Shown here: in pieces, positions 1 through 9,393 of the stretch | Position numbering within the stretch: the first letter of the stretch is position 1 | How the letters are laid out: every line of letters starts with the position of its first letter | NCBI RefSeq assembly: GCF_002161555.1 | Contig: NZ_NFHZ01000003.1 | Location: forward strand, 167,674-231,673 | Length of the DNA stretch: 64,000 nt | DNA from: Barnesiella sp. An55 | GTDB taxonomy: Bacteria; Bacteroidota; Bacteroidia; Bacteroidales; Barnesiellaceae | Direction of reading: 5' to 3' | Notes under the pieces: model-generated | Database searches by the model: none | Seen by the model: only the letters and a program-made list of their open reading frames with translations | What the model was told of the DNA's origin: nothing | Translations under genes and position numbers: made by a program

Positions 1-643
1 GAGCGGTGAGGTCTTTCCCCTTCTCCCAGCGCACGATGAACCAGTAGCCCAGCAGAGCACCGCCCAAGTGAGCAATGTGTCCGCCACCATTGGCCGAAGT
101 GACACTGAGCAGATCGATGAGGATGGTGACGATGGCAATGTATTTCAACGAGATGGCTCCCAGGAAGAGCAGGTTTATTTTATAGTTGGGCATGCGGAAT
201 GCTGTGGCTACGACAATAGCGATTATCGAGGCCGAGGCGCCACACATGAGTCCGGCCTTCCCTTCGAAGTAGGGAAAGACGTTGTAGGAGAGCAGGTAGA
301 GCAATCCGCCGGCAACGCCGCCCCACAGGTATAGGCCCATCATCTGTTTCTCGCCGAAGGCCAGGAGGAATATCTGGCCAAACCAGTAGAGCCACAACAT
401 GTTGAACAGGATGTGCCACACGTCGTAGTGCACAAACATGTAGGTGAGCAGGGTCCACGGGTGGGTGATAAACTCGTGTGGATTGGAGGGCATCTCGATG
501 TAGGGGAGTATGACCGATAGGTCGATGTTGAACAGCATGAGCACCACGTCGGTGATGCGCAGCAGGAGGAACACCCCTACGTTGACGTAGATGAGTTTCA
601 GCAATATTGAGCCTTGCCCAAACTGCCGTTTGAGGTTGTCAAT
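1..643 (-). CDS. Rhomboid family intramembrane serine protease (3' end outside window)
   Basis: Multi-pass membrane protease of the rhomboid family, cut off by the window edge at its C-terminus. Reading the minus strand gives about 214 residues with several hydrophobic helices, the serine motif GASAS preceded by LMC, and the late GGGHIAHLGG segment carrying the catalytic histidine. No ATG exists near the N-terminus. The reading frame runs back to an ATT at 643, which shares bases with the TGA of the upstream rhomboid gene. A TTG at 604 is the first conventional alternative and the first in-frame ATG is near 540, which would remove a membrane segment. The start is therefore uncertain. It lies directly behind a second rhomboid and is probably co-transcribed and translationally coupled with it. 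The substrate is unknown. Confidence 0.85.
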   Translation of the reverse strand, partial: MDNLKRQFGQGSILLKLIYVNVGVFLLLRITDVVLMLFNIDLSVILPYIEMPSNPHEFITHPWTLLTYMFVHYDVWHILFNMLWLYWFGQIFLLAFGEKQMMGLYLWGGVAGGLLYLLSYNVFPYFEGKAGLMCGASASIIAIVVATAFRMPNYKINLLFLGAISLKYIAIVTILIDLLSVTSANGGGHIAHLGGALLGYWFIVRWEKGKDLTA

Positions 644-1340
644 TATAGAAGCCGCCACCGCCTATTCCTTTCTTTTTCCAATACCAAATGAGGAAGAATC
701 CGAACAGCATGCCTCCCAGGTGAGCGAAGTGGGCTACACCGTCCCTCGGATAGTTGCTGATGCCGAAGAAAAGCTCGAGGAGGCCATAGAAGATGACAAA
801 ATATTTAGCCTTGATAGGTATGGGGATAAATATAATGAAGAGCGGTGCGTTGGGGAAGAGCATGCCAAAGGCGAGCAGGATACCGAAGGCGGCTCCTGAG
901 GCTCCTACCGTGATGAACTGGTTGAGCCCTATCGAGACCTGTTCCCAGCCTATTTGGGGTACATAGGAGTTGATAACCGATTGTAGCTCGAAGTACCAGG
1001 CTACCTCCTGTATGAGTCCGGCTCCTATACCAGTAGTGAGGTAGTAGAAGAGGAACCGTTTGCCTCCCCACACCATTTCGAGAGTGCGGCCGAACATGAA
1101 TACCGAGAACATGTTGAAGAAGATGTGGTCGATACTGCGCGTGTCGTGGAGGAACATGTAGGTGACCAGCTGGATAACGTTGAAATCGCTGGCCTCGAAG
1201 TAGTGCAGTCCCAGCAGATAGTTCAGGTCGATGCCGGCGATTTTGGGTAGAGTCAATGCCGCCAGCCACACAATGAAATTGATGATAATGATATTGAGCG
1301 TAACGGGCGGTATCGATCCAAAAAAAGATCTGTTTTGCAT
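639..1340 (-). CDS. Rhomboid family intramembrane serine protease
   Basis: A 233-residue integral membrane protein of the rhomboid family, which cleaves transmembrane segments of other proteins in the inner membrane. Visible signatures are the HxxxN-type region (DHIFFNMFSVFMFG), the nucleophile motif GASGAAFG and the catalytic-histidine segment HFAHLGG in the last third. I chose the ATG at 1340 (MQNRSFFGSIPP) because it starts just before the first helix and sits 80 bases below a well-matched promoter; an upstream in-frame ATG at 1397 would add 19 non-hydrophobic residues. It is the first gene of a two-rhomboid unit, and its TGA overlaps the beginning of the next reading frame. Confidence 0.9.
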   Translation of the reverse strand: MQNRSFFGSIPPVTLNIIIINFIVWLAALTLPKIAGIDLNYLLGLHYFEASDFNVIQLVTYMFLHDTRSIDHIFFNMFSVFMFGRTLEMVWGGKRFLFYYLTTGIGAGLIQEVAWYFELQSVINSYVPQIGWEQVSIGLNQFITVGASGAAFGILLAFGMLFPNAPLFIIFIPIPIKAKYFVIFYGLLELFFGISNYPRDGVAHFAHLGGMLFGFFLIWYWKKKGIGGGGFYN

Positions 1341-1420
1341 AGATAAATTTCTTTTTCCTTGGTGAGGATAATTGCCTTGTATGCCAAGACATAGCATAAA
1401 TTATCCCCCGATTTTGCAAG

Positions 1421-1453
1421 CAAAAGTAATGATTTTCTAAGGATTTAGTCAAA
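1421..1453 (-). promoter_or_regulatory. Bacteroidetes-type promoter for the rhomboid pair
   Basis: On the minus strand TTTG (1453-1450) and TACTTTTG (1428-1421) are separated by 21 bases, matching the TTTG-N19-21-TAnnTTTG pattern. The start codon at 1340 is about 80 bases downstream. Confidence 0.6.
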
Positions 1454-1509
1454 TGTGGGGTAAGGATATTATAAAATAGCGACTTTTATTATATTTTTTT
1501 ACTTTATTG

Positions 1510-1541
1510 TTTGCACTATATCATTTTAATCTTTACATTTG
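1510..1541 (+). promoter_or_regulatory. Promoter of the HU gene
   Basis: TTTG at 1510-1513 and TACATTTG at 1534-1541 with a 20-base spacer fit the Bacteroidetes consensus exactly. Transcription would begin near 1548, giving a leader of about 45 bases before the HU start codon. Confidence 0.75.
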
Positions 1542-1592
1542 CCGTGCTGCTCTTCAAGGAGATTATTTACTTAACTTTAAATTATACACGTT

Positions 1593-1865
1593 ATGAACAA
1601 GACTGAACTTATCAATGCTATGGCCGAAAAAGCCGGTTTGAGCAAAGTTGACGCTAAGAAGGCATTGGACGCTTTTGTAGATGCAGTTTCGGAATCACTC
1701 GTAAAAGGGGACAAAGTGGCTCTTATTGGTTTTGGAACTTTTGGCGTTGCAGAGAAAGCTGCTCGCACCGGTATCAACCCCGCAACTAAGCAAAAAATCA
1801 CTATCGCTGCCAAGAAAGTGGTTAAATTCAAAGCTGGTGCTGAGTTGGCCGACAAAGTAAAATAA
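1593..1865 (+). CDS. HU-family DNA-binding protein
   Basis: A 90-residue histone-like protein that dimerises and bends DNA in the nucleoid. It has the family's usual length, the N-terminal helices (NKTELINAMAEKAGL), the GFGTF turn at about residue 47 and the basic beta-arm region with the RTGINPAT segment. It is monocistronic, with its own promoter upstream and a strong terminator downstream. HU paralogues are common in Bacteroidales, so hupA or hupB cannot be assigned. Confidence 0.95.
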   Translation: MNKTELINAMAEKAGLSKVDAKKALDAFVDAVSESLVKGDKVALIGFGTFGVAEKAARTGINPATKQKITIAAKKVVKFKAGAELADKVK

Positions 1866-1887
1866 AGAAATTATTTTATGGTAGCAT

Positions 1888-1924
1888 AAAAAGAGAGACT
1901 CCCACGGGAGTCTCTCTTTTTTTG
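1888..1924 (+). terminator. Rho-independent terminator after HU
   Basis: A 12-bp perfect stem (1891-1902 with 1907-1918) around the loop CACG is followed by a run of T. A-rich bases on the 5' side could let it also serve the converging antiporter gene. Confidence 0.85.
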
Positions 1925-2059
1925 TACTACAATGAGTCGCCGGGATTGGGACGATGTGGCATCGGCAGGGGTAGGAATACGGGGCCGGCAGTCTATCTTG
2001 GCACTCGGTGTTCTATCCACTGGATATTCACAGGAGTGGAGCACTGTTATTCTCCGAAA

Positions 2060-4213
2060 TTACAGGTCGATTTTCTTTTTGCGGTTGCGGTGAGTCCACC
2101 GTTTTTTGTAGGCGATGAGTTGTCTGAAGATTTTCTCGATACCCAGAATCTCGGAGTGGCTGAGCATATCGTGCGACATGGGCTCCATAAACGAGGCAGG
2201 AGCCGGCTCGGCGGTGCCGAACTGTTCGGGGTAGAGCACGATGAGATTGTTGTTGGCAAAGTACTTCGAGAGGAACGAGGGGATGTTGTCGGCATCGGAG
2301 TTGAACGACACCGAGGTGGGGCGTGCGCTCACCACGATAAAGAGGTCGTCGTCGAGCACGACGTTGGCCAGGAGCATGAAATCGTCCCAACTCTCGAGCA
2401 CTTCAAACTCGTTGCGAATGTTGTATCGTCCGGCTTTCAACCGGGCTTTCAAGTAAGGGATGGTTTCGGGGTAGGCATAGAAGATGGCCCGGCAGCCTAT
2501 CTGCTTGGCCATGTTGGCCACGCGGTCGATCCATCGGGCAAAACCCGTTTCGTATTCGGCCTTGCGGGGCACGGCAATGACGATGCGTGTGACGGTATTG
2601 ATGGGGTTGACACACTTCGAGATGAGAATCATCTTGTTGGTGTTCTTGAGCAGCGACTCGATTTTGGCCCCGAAGAAGGTATCGACAATGTTGGCCTTGT
2701 GGTGCAGACCCAGCACAACCTCGGTGATGTTCCGCTCCTTCATGGTGTGGATGATGCCGCTGGTGATGTTCATGTCGTACCGGGCGATGGGAATCAGCTT
2801 GGTGTCGGCCGACGAGGCTACCTTGCCGGCAAACTCGAGAATCGACTGCGAGCGGTAGTTGCTCGTCTTGCTGTCGTCGGTGACGTGCAGGGCGTAGAGG
2901 GGCGACCGTTTTTGGGGCGACTTGAGCAGCAGCGCCAGATTGATGAGGTTCTCGATGGTGCTGGGATTGGCAATGGGGATGAGAATCTGTTCGCTCTGTA
3001 TCGTCGATTTGGGGGTAGTGGGTTCGTTGTCCTGCATGGCAACGACCATTTGGCGGGCCGCCTTCTCGGTAACCAGAGTACTGATGATGCAGGTGACCAG
3101 AATCATGACGATGGTTCCGTTGAGAATCTCGTCGTTGAAAAGCCCTATGTTGTGTCCGATGATAACCGCAGCCAGCGTGGCGGCAGCCTGGGCGTTGCTC
3201 AGTCCGAAGATGAGGTTGCGGTCTATCTTGGTCATGTGGCAAGTCTTTTGGGTGAGCCAGGCCGCAAGCCATTTGCAGAAGGTGGCTACAATCGACATGT
3301 TGGCCGCCACGATAATCGTTTCGGTATCTTTCACAATCACCCGCAAGTCGATGAGCATACCCACCCCGATGAGAAAGTAGGGGATGAACAGGGCATTACC
3401 TACAAACTCGAGCCGGTTCATCAAAGGCGATACGTTGGGAATGAATCGGTTGAGCACGATGCCGGCGAAGAAGGCTCCTAAGATGGCCTCCAGCCCGATG
3501 ACCTGTGCCATGTAGGAGGCCAGGAACACGAGTGCCAGGATAAAGATGAACTGGGTGACGTTGTCGTTGTAGTTCTTGAAGAACCAGCGGGTGAGTCGTG
3601 GGTAGATGTAAAGGATGGCCAGGCTGTAGATGAGAATGTTAATCGTTAGTCTGAGCCAGAAGAACTCGGTGAGATCGCCCCGTACCATACCCGAGATGAC
3701 CGCCAGAATGATGAGGGCACCCAACACGGTGAAGATGGTACCGGCAATGGTTACCGGCACGGCTCGTGTGCGTGAGATGCCATACCGGCTGATGATGGGG
3801 TAGGCTATGAGCGTGTGCGAGGCATACATACTGGCCAGCAGTATCGAGGTCATGAGGTTGAGGTGCAGGGTGTAGTAGCTGATGGCTGTACCCAGTATCA
3901 TGGGTATGAGGAACGTATAGAGCCCGAAGATGATGCCGTCTTTTTTGCTCTTCTTGAAATCGTTCATGTCGATCTCGAGACCGGCCAGAAACATGAGGTA
4001 GAGGATGCCCACGTTGCCGAATATCTCGAAACTGCTGTCGCGGGCGAGCAGGTTGAGCCCGTTGGGACCGATGACGACACCGGCGATGATGAGCCCGATG
4101 ATGTGAGGCACCCGTATGCGGTTGAGGAGTATGGGCGCAAGCAGTATGATAACCAGTACAATGAAAAAGATCAGTACCGGATTTTCAATCGGTAGTGAAG
4201 TGATACTGCCCAT
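2060..4213 (-). CDS. Cation:proton antiporter (CPA family) with C-terminal USP-like region
   Basis: A 717-residue inner-membrane exchanger. The first 390 or so residues hold about 12 hydrophobic helices with the Na+/H+ exchanger fold, including the IRVPHIIGLIIAGVVIGPNG start and the LEAILGAFFAGIVL segment. The C-terminal half is soluble and looks like two universal-stress-protein-like modules (IQSEQILIPIAN and TRIVIAVPRKAEYE), an arrangement seen in several bacterial CPA antiporters that probably senses nucleotide or stress state. The ATG at 4213 was chosen because it precedes the first helix and lies 46 bases below a TAnnTTTG box; an upstream ATG at 4324 would put 37 extra residues across that box. 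It likely exports Na+ or K+ in exchange for protons; ion specificity cannot be read from the sequence. Confidence 0.88.
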   Translation of the reverse strand: MGSITSLPIENPVLIFFIVLVIILLAPILLNRIRVPHIIGLIIAGVVIGPNGLNLLARDSSFEIFGNVGILYLMFLAGLEIDMNDFKKSKKDGIIFGLYTFLIPMILGTAISYYTLHLNLMTSILLASMYASHTLIAYPIISRYGISRTRAVPVTIAGTIFTVLGALIILAVISGMVRGDLTEFFWLRLTINILIYSLAILYIYPRLTRWFFKNYNDNVTQFIFILALVFLASYMAQVIGLEAILGAFFAGIVLNRFIPNVSPLMNRLEFVGNALFIPYFLIGVGMLIDLRVIVKDTETIIVAANMSIVATFCKWLAAWLTQKTCHMTKIDRNLIFGLSNAQAAATLAAVIIGHNIGLFNDEILNGTIVMILVTCIISTLVTEKAARQMVVAMQDNEPTTPKSTIQSEQILIPIANPSTIENLINLALLLKSPQKRSPLYALHVTDDSKTSNYRSQSILEFAGKVASSADTKLIPIARYDMNITSGIIHTMKERNITEVVLGLHHKANIVDTFFGAKIESLLKNTNKMILISKCVNPINTVTRIVIAVPRKAEYETGFARWIDRVANMAKQIGCRAIFYAYPETIPYLKARLKAGRYNIRNEFEVLESWDDFMLLANVVLDDDLFIVVSARPTSVSFNSDADNIPSFLSKYFANNNLIVLYPEQFGTAEPAPASFMEPMSHDMLSHSEILGIEKIFRQLIAYKKRWTHRNRKKKIDL

Positions 4214-4258
4214 GACCCTGCTATTTTTTTTTAAGATGCTGAAACTGTAAATATGCAA

Positions 4259-4266
4259 CAAAAATA
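4259..4266 (-). promoter_or_regulatory. Putative -7 element for the antiporter gene
   Basis: TATTTTTG on the minus strand lies 46 bases before the chosen ATG at 4213. A CTTG about 21 bases upstream is an imperfect -33 element. Confidence 0.4.
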
Positions 4267-4389
4267 CAAATAAAAGTTCGCTCTTGCAAGCAATACGGCC
4301 CCTTCTGTGTGAAATGTGTCGCAAATGACTAAATTGTAGTGGAAAGAATATAAATATTTCTTTTTGTTATGTTTTTGCTTAAATAGTTG

Positions 4390-4397
4390 TATATTTG
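4390..4397 (+). promoter_or_regulatory. Putative -7 element for asd
   Basis: TATATTTG matches TAnnTTTG. A TTTG at 4363-4366 is a possible -33 element, although the 23-base spacer is slightly long. The leader before the asd start codon would be about 57 bases. Confidence 0.5.
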
Positions 4398-4460
4398 CAC
4401 CTCTTTTTCAGCGAAAAAGAATAAACGAGAATTCGGAATATAAATTACAAAAGAAAGAAG

Positions 4461-5465
4461 ATGAAAGTCGCTATTGTGGGCGCCAGTGGCGCTGTCGGAC
4501 AAGAGTTCCTAAGAGTTTTGGATGAGCGGAATTTCCCGATCGACGAATTGCTGTTGTTCGGTTCCTCTCGCAGTGCAGGACGTACTTATACCTTTAAGGG
4601 TAAGCCGATTGTAGTCAAGGAACTGAAGCACAATGACGACTTCAAGGGTGTTGACATTGCCTTTACGTCGGCCGGTGCCGGCACCTCGAAAGAGTTTGCC
4701 GAGACGATTACCCGCTATGGAGCCATCATGATCGACAACTCGAGTGCTTTCCGCATGGACGACGATGTGCCTTTGGTTGTCCCCGAGGTGAATGGCGACG
4801 ATGCCTTCGTGCGTCCCCGCGGCATTATTGCCAACCCCAACTGCACCACCATCCAGATGGTGGTGGCCCTGAATGCTATCGAGGCTGTCTCGCACATCAA
4901 GCGGGTGCATGTGGCTACCTATCAGGCGGCCAGCGGTGCCGGTGCATCGGCCATGGCCGAGCTGAAGAAACAGTATGAGCAACTTATTGCCGGCGAAAAA
5001 CCCACGGTCGAGAAGTTCTTCTTCCAGCTGGCCTACAATCTCATTCCCCAGGTCGATGTCTTTACCGATAACCTCTATACCAAAGAGGAGATGAAGATGT
5101 ACAACGAGACGCGCAAGATCATGCACTCCGATATTGCCGTGAGCGCCACTTGTGTGCGGGTACCGGTGATGCGGGCTCACTCCGAGGCCATCTGGATCGA
5201 GACCGAACGTCCCGTATCGGTAGCCGAGGCTCGCGAAGCGTTTGCCCATGCCAAGGGTGTTGTGCTCGAGGACGATCCCGAGAACCGCGTATATCCCATG
5301 CCGCTCTTCAAGGCTGGGTGCGACCCGGTGTATGTAGGTCGTATCCGCAGCGATATCTCCAACCCCAACGGGCTGACCTTCTGGACCGTAAGCGACCAGA
5401 TTAAGAAGGGTGCAGCCCTGAACGCCGTGCAGATTGCCGAGTATCTGCTGGCTCATCAGAAATAG
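4461..5465 (+). CDS. asd: Aspartate-semialdehyde dehydrogenase
   Basis: A 334-residue cytosolic enzyme that reduces L-aspartyl-4-phosphate to aspartate 4-semialdehyde with NADPH, at the branch point to lysine/diaminopimelate, threonine and methionine. The N-terminal [14 protein letters not shown] is the nucleotide-binding loop, NPNCTTIQM near residue 130 carries the catalytic cysteine, and the [12 protein letters not shown] segment is typical of the family. Length and motifs fit the Gram-positive/Bacteroidetes type. It has its own promoter and terminator and appears monocistronic. Confidence 0.96.
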   Translation: MKVAIVGASGAVGQEFLRVLDERNFPIDELLLFGSSRSAGRTYTFKGKPIVVKELKHNDDFKGVDIAFTSAGAGTSKEFAETITRYGAIMIDNSSAFRMDDDVPLVVPEVNGDDAFVRPRGIIANPNCTTIQMVVALNAIEAVSHIKRVHVATYQAASGAGASAMAELKKQYEQLIAGEKPTVEKFFFQLAYNLIPQVDVFTDNLYTKEEMKMYNETRKIMHSDIAVSATCVRVPVMRAHSEAIWIETERPVSVAEAREAFAHAKGVVLEDDPENRVYPMPLFKAGCDPVYVGRIRSDISNPNGLTFWTVSDQIKKGAALNAVQIAEYLLAHQK

Positions 5466-5527
5466 GCCCCGTAGTTTTCAAGAAAGGGCTTTGCCCGTAT
5501 TGAAATTTGTATTGTTTATAAAAGACC

Positions 5528-5564
5528 GACAGCCGCTTGGACTATTCCAGGCGGCTGTCTTTTT
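5528..5564 (+). terminator. Terminator after asd
   Basis: A GACAGCCGC/GCGGCTGTC stem followed by five T residues lies about 65 bases beyond the asd stop and just before the converging GH20 stop. Confidence 0.8.
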
Positions 5565-5581
5565 AGGGGACTCGGCGAGGG

Positions 5582-8086
5582 TCAGTCGTTGCGATATTCG
5601 GTGGTGAGGCTCTCCTTACCCAGATAGAAGAGACGGGCTTTGACCACTTGAGTCTGGCAATCGATGGTCGCTGTCCACAGAGCCGATTGGGCCGTAGGTT
5701 CGCTGCCGTCGGTGGTATAGCGTATCTCGGCTTGGGCAATGGGCGAGTTGGCATAGAGCTTGCCCTCGACGATGCGGATGCCGGGCTGAGGCAGGCGGAA
5801 GTTGACCCCTTCGCGAGCCAGACGAGGCATCTCGATGGCTGTGATTTTGGTGTTGTAAATTGTGCGGGCCTTTTCGTAGAGGGCCTGTTTGTCGTCGGCC
5901 GGTGTGGGCGACCACTCGGGGAAAGCATTCCAGCCGCGCTCAACAAGACCGAAGATCTTGGGGAAGGTATAGTACTCCACCATGTCGAAACTGCCGAGCG
6001 TCTCGGAGAAGAGTTGCGCCTGTATGCCCTTGATGCGCGGGCGTCCCTGCTCGGTGAGTTGCGTCTTGCCCTGTGAGGCTTTCTTGAGGTCGTTCGGGCG
6101 GCCGTCCAGGGTTGTTGGGCTCGAAACATAGATGTTGTAGGGGAGCATGTTGAACGAGGCAAATTGATCGACGTAGCCACCCCACGTGAGGCCCGGTTCG
6201 TCTTTGTGGGGATTGTAGGCCAGGTCGAGGTAGAAGTTGTTTACGTTACAGAGGACTACGCCATACCCTGCATTGGCTGCCGTGTAGGGCACCTCGTTGT
6301 CGTGGCCTATGGTGTGCCAGCAATAGACGCCGTCGAAGCGGGGAGCCAGGCGGGCATTCAACTCGGGCGAGTGGTTGAGAGCCACCTCTTGCCAGCCCGA
6401 TACCTTGACCCCCTTTTGGGCCAGCATGGCCGATACCTTGTCGAGGAAATATTCGGCCAGTTGGTGCGGGTGGGTCATGCCCTGTTCTTTCATGAACTGT
6501 TGGCAGCTGGGCGACCCTTCCCACGATCCGTGGGGCACTTCGTCGCCACCGATGTGAATGGCCTCCAGCGGCACATCGGCCTCGCGGTACATGGCAATGA
6601 TTTCGTCGCTCACCTTCTCCATGAAGCGATAGACCGAGGGGAGCGAGACGTTCATGATATTGTCGGTATAGGCTTGGGCCGAAACATATTTCGAAGTATC
6701 GTTTGTCTCGGAGAGCAGGTATTCGCAGGCCTTCTCCATATCGCTGTCTTTCAATTTGTTGTACCGAGCCTTCATGGCTACGAGAGCAGCCCGGGCATGG
6801 CCCGGCGATTCAATCTCGGGGATGACGGTGATATGACGCTGGGCGGCATATTGCAAAAGCTCGATAAAGTCTTGTCGGGTGTAGTATCCGTTGGCCGTGG
6901 CGGTGGTGTCGTTGGGATTCCAGCCTCCGTAGTAGTTGGGGTAGAGGCATTGGCTCTCGTCGCGGGTGAATCCCCGGCGCGAACCTACCGAGGTGAGCTC
7001 TTCGAGACCGGGAATCTCGAGACGCCAGGCTTCGTCGTCGCTGAAGTGGAAGTGGAAAACGTTGATTTTGTACGAGGCCAGCAGGTCAATCAGTTTGAAG
7101 AGGTCGGCCTTGCGGGTGAAGTTGCGGGCTACATCAAGCATCATGCCGCGGTAGGGCAGGTCGGGGTAGTCGTCGATGGCCACATTGTCGAGTCGGGCCG
7201 GAATCTGCTGGCGTTTCAGCAGCGAAAGCAGCGTTTGAGTGCCGTTGAAGATAGCGTGTGAAGTCGCTCCGCTGATGGTGATGTAGTTGTCGCGGATATC
7301 CAGCCGGTAGTGCTCGTCGTTCTGGACGGGCGAGTTCTTGGTGAAACTGCAAAGGGCGATGACGGTCTGCCCGTTGTCGGTGACGTGGTAACCTATCTTT
7401 TCCAGTTCCTGTATCAGCAGATGGGCTTCACTGGCAAATCCCTCCTCGACACTGAGCGAAATATTCTCGGAGATGACCGATACTCCCGGTCGGGGTGTCG
7501 CCTTTTTGAGCGAGGGCAGCATGTCGTAGGACTGTGGAGTGTAGTCGGTTTGAAGTGCTTCGTTCTGGGTGTAACAATACTCGCCGTCGGGGTAGGGAGG
7601 AGTTATTAGTCCGGCTACGGTCCACTGCTCTTCGCGGGTGAAGGGGGCGATGGCGAAGGGAATATCGACCGGCTTGTTGTCGTTTTGCACGAAGAAGGGC
7701 GACTTGGGGGTGAATTGGGTCTGGGTGAGGATACCCCGGTTCAGATAGGGTATGGCGATGGAGTCGCCGGGGGCCAGCGGTTGCCACGATTCGGAGGGGG
7801 TCATGCGGTAGTATCCGGGATTGACCATCTCGATAGTCACCGGTGAGTTTGCGTAGTTCTTTACCTGGCGGGGTGCGAGTTGGGTATAGTAGATTTCCCA
7901 CCCGGTCTCGAGAGGTTTGTCCGAGGTGTTGACCAGGGTAAACGTGCTTCCGTAGAAGCCGGCCTCGACTTGATTCTTGCCCATCTCCCATCGCAAGGAC
8001 ACGGGGCTTGGGGTTGTCGTCTGGCAGGCCGCCAGTGTGACGAGGACCGGGGCCAAGAGCAAGAGTTGCGATTTCTTCATATTCAT
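5582..8086 (-). CDS. Family 20 glycoside hydrolase, beta-N-acetylhexosaminidase lipoprotein
   Basis: An 834-residue exported enzyme predicted to remove terminal beta-linked GlcNAc or GalNAc from glycans. The N-terminus is a lipoprotein signal ending in the lipobox LAAC, so it is probably anchored in an outer or periplasmic-facing membrane. Next come a chitobiase-type N-terminal carbohydrate-binding region (about residues 27-170), a GH20b domain and the catalytic barrel with HIGGDEVPHG, where D515-E516 is the expected catalytic pair for substrate-assisted hydrolysis. The last 80 residues resemble the chitobiase/hexosaminidase C-terminal domain (RYTTDGSEPT). Length is typical of large Bacteroidales GH20 enzymes. 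Mucin or host N-glycans are likely substrates by inference. It is last in a minus-strand run with the TPM-domain and dNTPase genes. Confidence 0.93.
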   Translation of the reverse strand: MNMKKSQLLLLAPVLVTLAACQTTTPSPVSLRWEMGKNQVEAGFYGSTFTLVNTSDKPLETGWEIYYTQLAPRQVKNYANSPVTIEMVNPGYYRMTPSESWQPLAPGDSIAIPYLNRGILTQTQFTPKSPFFVQNDNKPVDIPFAIAPFTREEQWTVAGLITPPYPDGEYCYTQNEALQTDYTPQSYDMLPSLKKATPRPGVSVISENISLSVEEGFASEAHLLIQELEKIGYHVTDNGQTVIALCSFTKNSPVQNDEHYRLDIRDNYITISGATSHAIFNGTQTLLSLLKRQQIPARLDNVAIDDYPDLPYRGMMLDVARNFTRKADLFKLIDLLASYKINVFHFHFSDDEAWRLEIPGLEELTSVGSRRGFTRDESQCLYPNYYGGWNPNDTTATANGYYTRQDFIELLQYAAQRHITVIPEIESPGHARAALVAMKARYNKLKDSDMEKACEYLLSETNDTSKYVSAQAYTDNIMNVSLPSVYRFMEKVSDEIIAMYREADVPLEAIHIGGDEVPHGSWEGSPSCQQFMKEQGMTHPHQLAEYFLDKVSAMLAQKGVKVSGWQEVALNHSPELNARLAPRFDGVYCWHTIGHDNEVPYTAANAGYGVVLCNVNNFYLDLAYNPHKDEPGLTWGGYVDQFASFNMLPYNIYVSSPTTLDGRPNDLKKASQGKTQLTEQGRPRIKGIQAQLFSETLGSFDMVEYYTFPKIFGLVERGWNAFPEWSPTPADDKQALYEKARTIYNTKITAIEMPRLAREGVNFRLPQPGIRIVEGKLYANSPIAQAEIRYTTDGSEPTAQSALWTATIDCQTQVVKARLFYLGKESLTTEYRND

Positions 8087-8143
8087 GGTATCTGTTTGTG
8101 TGAGTGATGTTTGTCGAAAGGAGTGTGCGATGACGGCAGAACA

Positions 8144-9379
8144 TTACCAGCCCGACGAGGCGCCTCCGCCTCCGGTGGCACCTCCGCCAAACCCGCCACT
8201 GAATCCACCTCCGCCGAATCCACCTCCACGGCCCGACCCTCCTATGAGGGTGGCAGCCACGATAACGGGAATCGTGTATGTTTTGTGGTCTATCTTGTGG
8301 CAGTGGGCACAGCTGTAGCGCTTTTCGCCCAATCCGGTGCTCATGGTGGTGGCCCTGCGCAAGATGTAATCGCCGTCGAAGCTATAGGCCCGGCTGTGGC
8401 AGTAGGGGCATCGCTGATATTGGGTGAACTGGTTTTCGTAGGGGTATATGAGGGTGTTGCCGCAGTGGTCGCAGAGCCACACGTCGTAATCGACAGAGTT
8501 GAGACTCTCCTCGGTATTTTCTTGCGGAGTGAGGTAGAGGTTGTCTTCCTCTTCGTTCAGTTTGCGCATGGGGCTGCCACACGATTCGCACTTGCGGGGT
8601 TTGTTGCGCAGTCGTTTGAGCCGGCGGCTCAGCCCGCCGTAGAGCAGCCACACGAAAAAGGGAAAGATAAAGCTGCCGACAAGCAGGAAGGGGCGGAAGG
8701 CCGTCAGCCGCTTGTATTGTTCATAGGGACCTTTGCGGGCATAGCGGGCCACTGTCCACAGCATGGCGAAGAGCAGGATGTGCGAGACGACGAGCGAGAT
8801 GGTAAGGTAGCCGTTGAATATCTTGCCCCAGTCGATTTCCAGTCCCTTGACCGGTGGAGCGGTGAGCTCCTCGATTGCTTCGGGGGTAGTGATTATGCGG
8901 GTAATCGTGGCTATGCCGTCGAGCATACCCTGGTCGTAATTTCCCTCTTTGAAGCGGGGCAGGATGTATTGCGTCTGTATGCGTTTGCAGATGGCATCGG
9001 GCAGGAGTCCCTCTATGCCGTAACCGGTGCGGAAGGTGATGCGGCGCTGGTCGAGCACGAGCAGCACGAGCAGGCCGTTGTCGTTTTGTTTGCCTATGCC
9101 CCACCGGGTGAAGAGGTCGGTGGCAAAGAGGTCTATATCGTTGTTGCCGATCGATTGCAGGGCCACGACGGCGACCTCCGAGGTGTTGGCCTCTTGCAGG
9201 CCGAGGAGCATTGAGTCTATGCGGCTCACGGTTTCGGGCGAGAGTATCCCGTCGGGGTTGCTCACAAAGCGTCGGCCGTCGGTCTGGTGTACGTTGGGCA
9301 CTTGATCGACCGTGTATTCGGCAGCCCACAGCAGGGGGATGCAGAGCAGAATCAGGAGCAGGGTGCAGGTTTTTTTCAT
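8144..9379 (-). CDS. TPM-domain (YgcG-like) membrane protein with zinc-ribbon cysteines and Gly-rich tail
   Basis: A 411-residue protein with a cleavable signal peptide (first 19 residues). A TPM domain at about residues 25-165 includes the family-typical segment DNGLLVLLVLDQRRITFRTGYGIEGLLPD with no more than conservative changes. Two hydrophobic segments follow near residues 200 and 230. The following region carries CxxC pairs (CESCG, CDHCG, CPYCH, CAHCH) likely to form zinc ribbons, and the protein ends in a low-complexity Gly/Phe/Ser tail, as in YgcG proteins. TPM proteins are implicated in membrane-protein repair in photosynthetic organisms; the bacterial role is not established. It lies 14 bases below the dNTPase gene and 57 bases above the GH20 gene. 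Confidence 0.82.
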   Translation of the reverse strand: MKKTCTLLLILLCIPLLWAAEYTVDQVPNVHQTDGRRFVSNPDGILSPETVSRIDSMLLGLQEANTSEVAVVALQSIGNNDIDLFATDLFTRWGIGKQNDNGLLVLLVLDQRRITFRTGYGIEGLLPDAICKRIQTQYILPRFKEGNYDQGMLDGIATITRIITTPEAIEELTAPPVKGLEIDWGKIFNGYLTISLVVSHILLFAMLWTVARYARKGPYEQYKRLTAFRPFLLVGSFIFPFFVWLLYGGLSRRLKRLRNKPRKCESCGSPMRKLNEEEDNLYLTPQENTEESLNSVDYDVWLCDHCGNTLIYPYENQFTQYQRCPYCHSRAYSFDGDYILRRATTMSTGLGEKRYSCAHCHKIDHKTYTIPVIVAATLIGGSGRGGGFGGGGFSGGFGGGATGGGGASSGW

Positions 9380-9393
9380 GAGGATATTCGTGT

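Noticed and set aside
1922..3481. A 519-codon open frame on the plus strand
   Set aside because: It lies opposite the antiporter gene, shows no recognisable domain, and its composition follows from the codon bias of the minus-strand gene.
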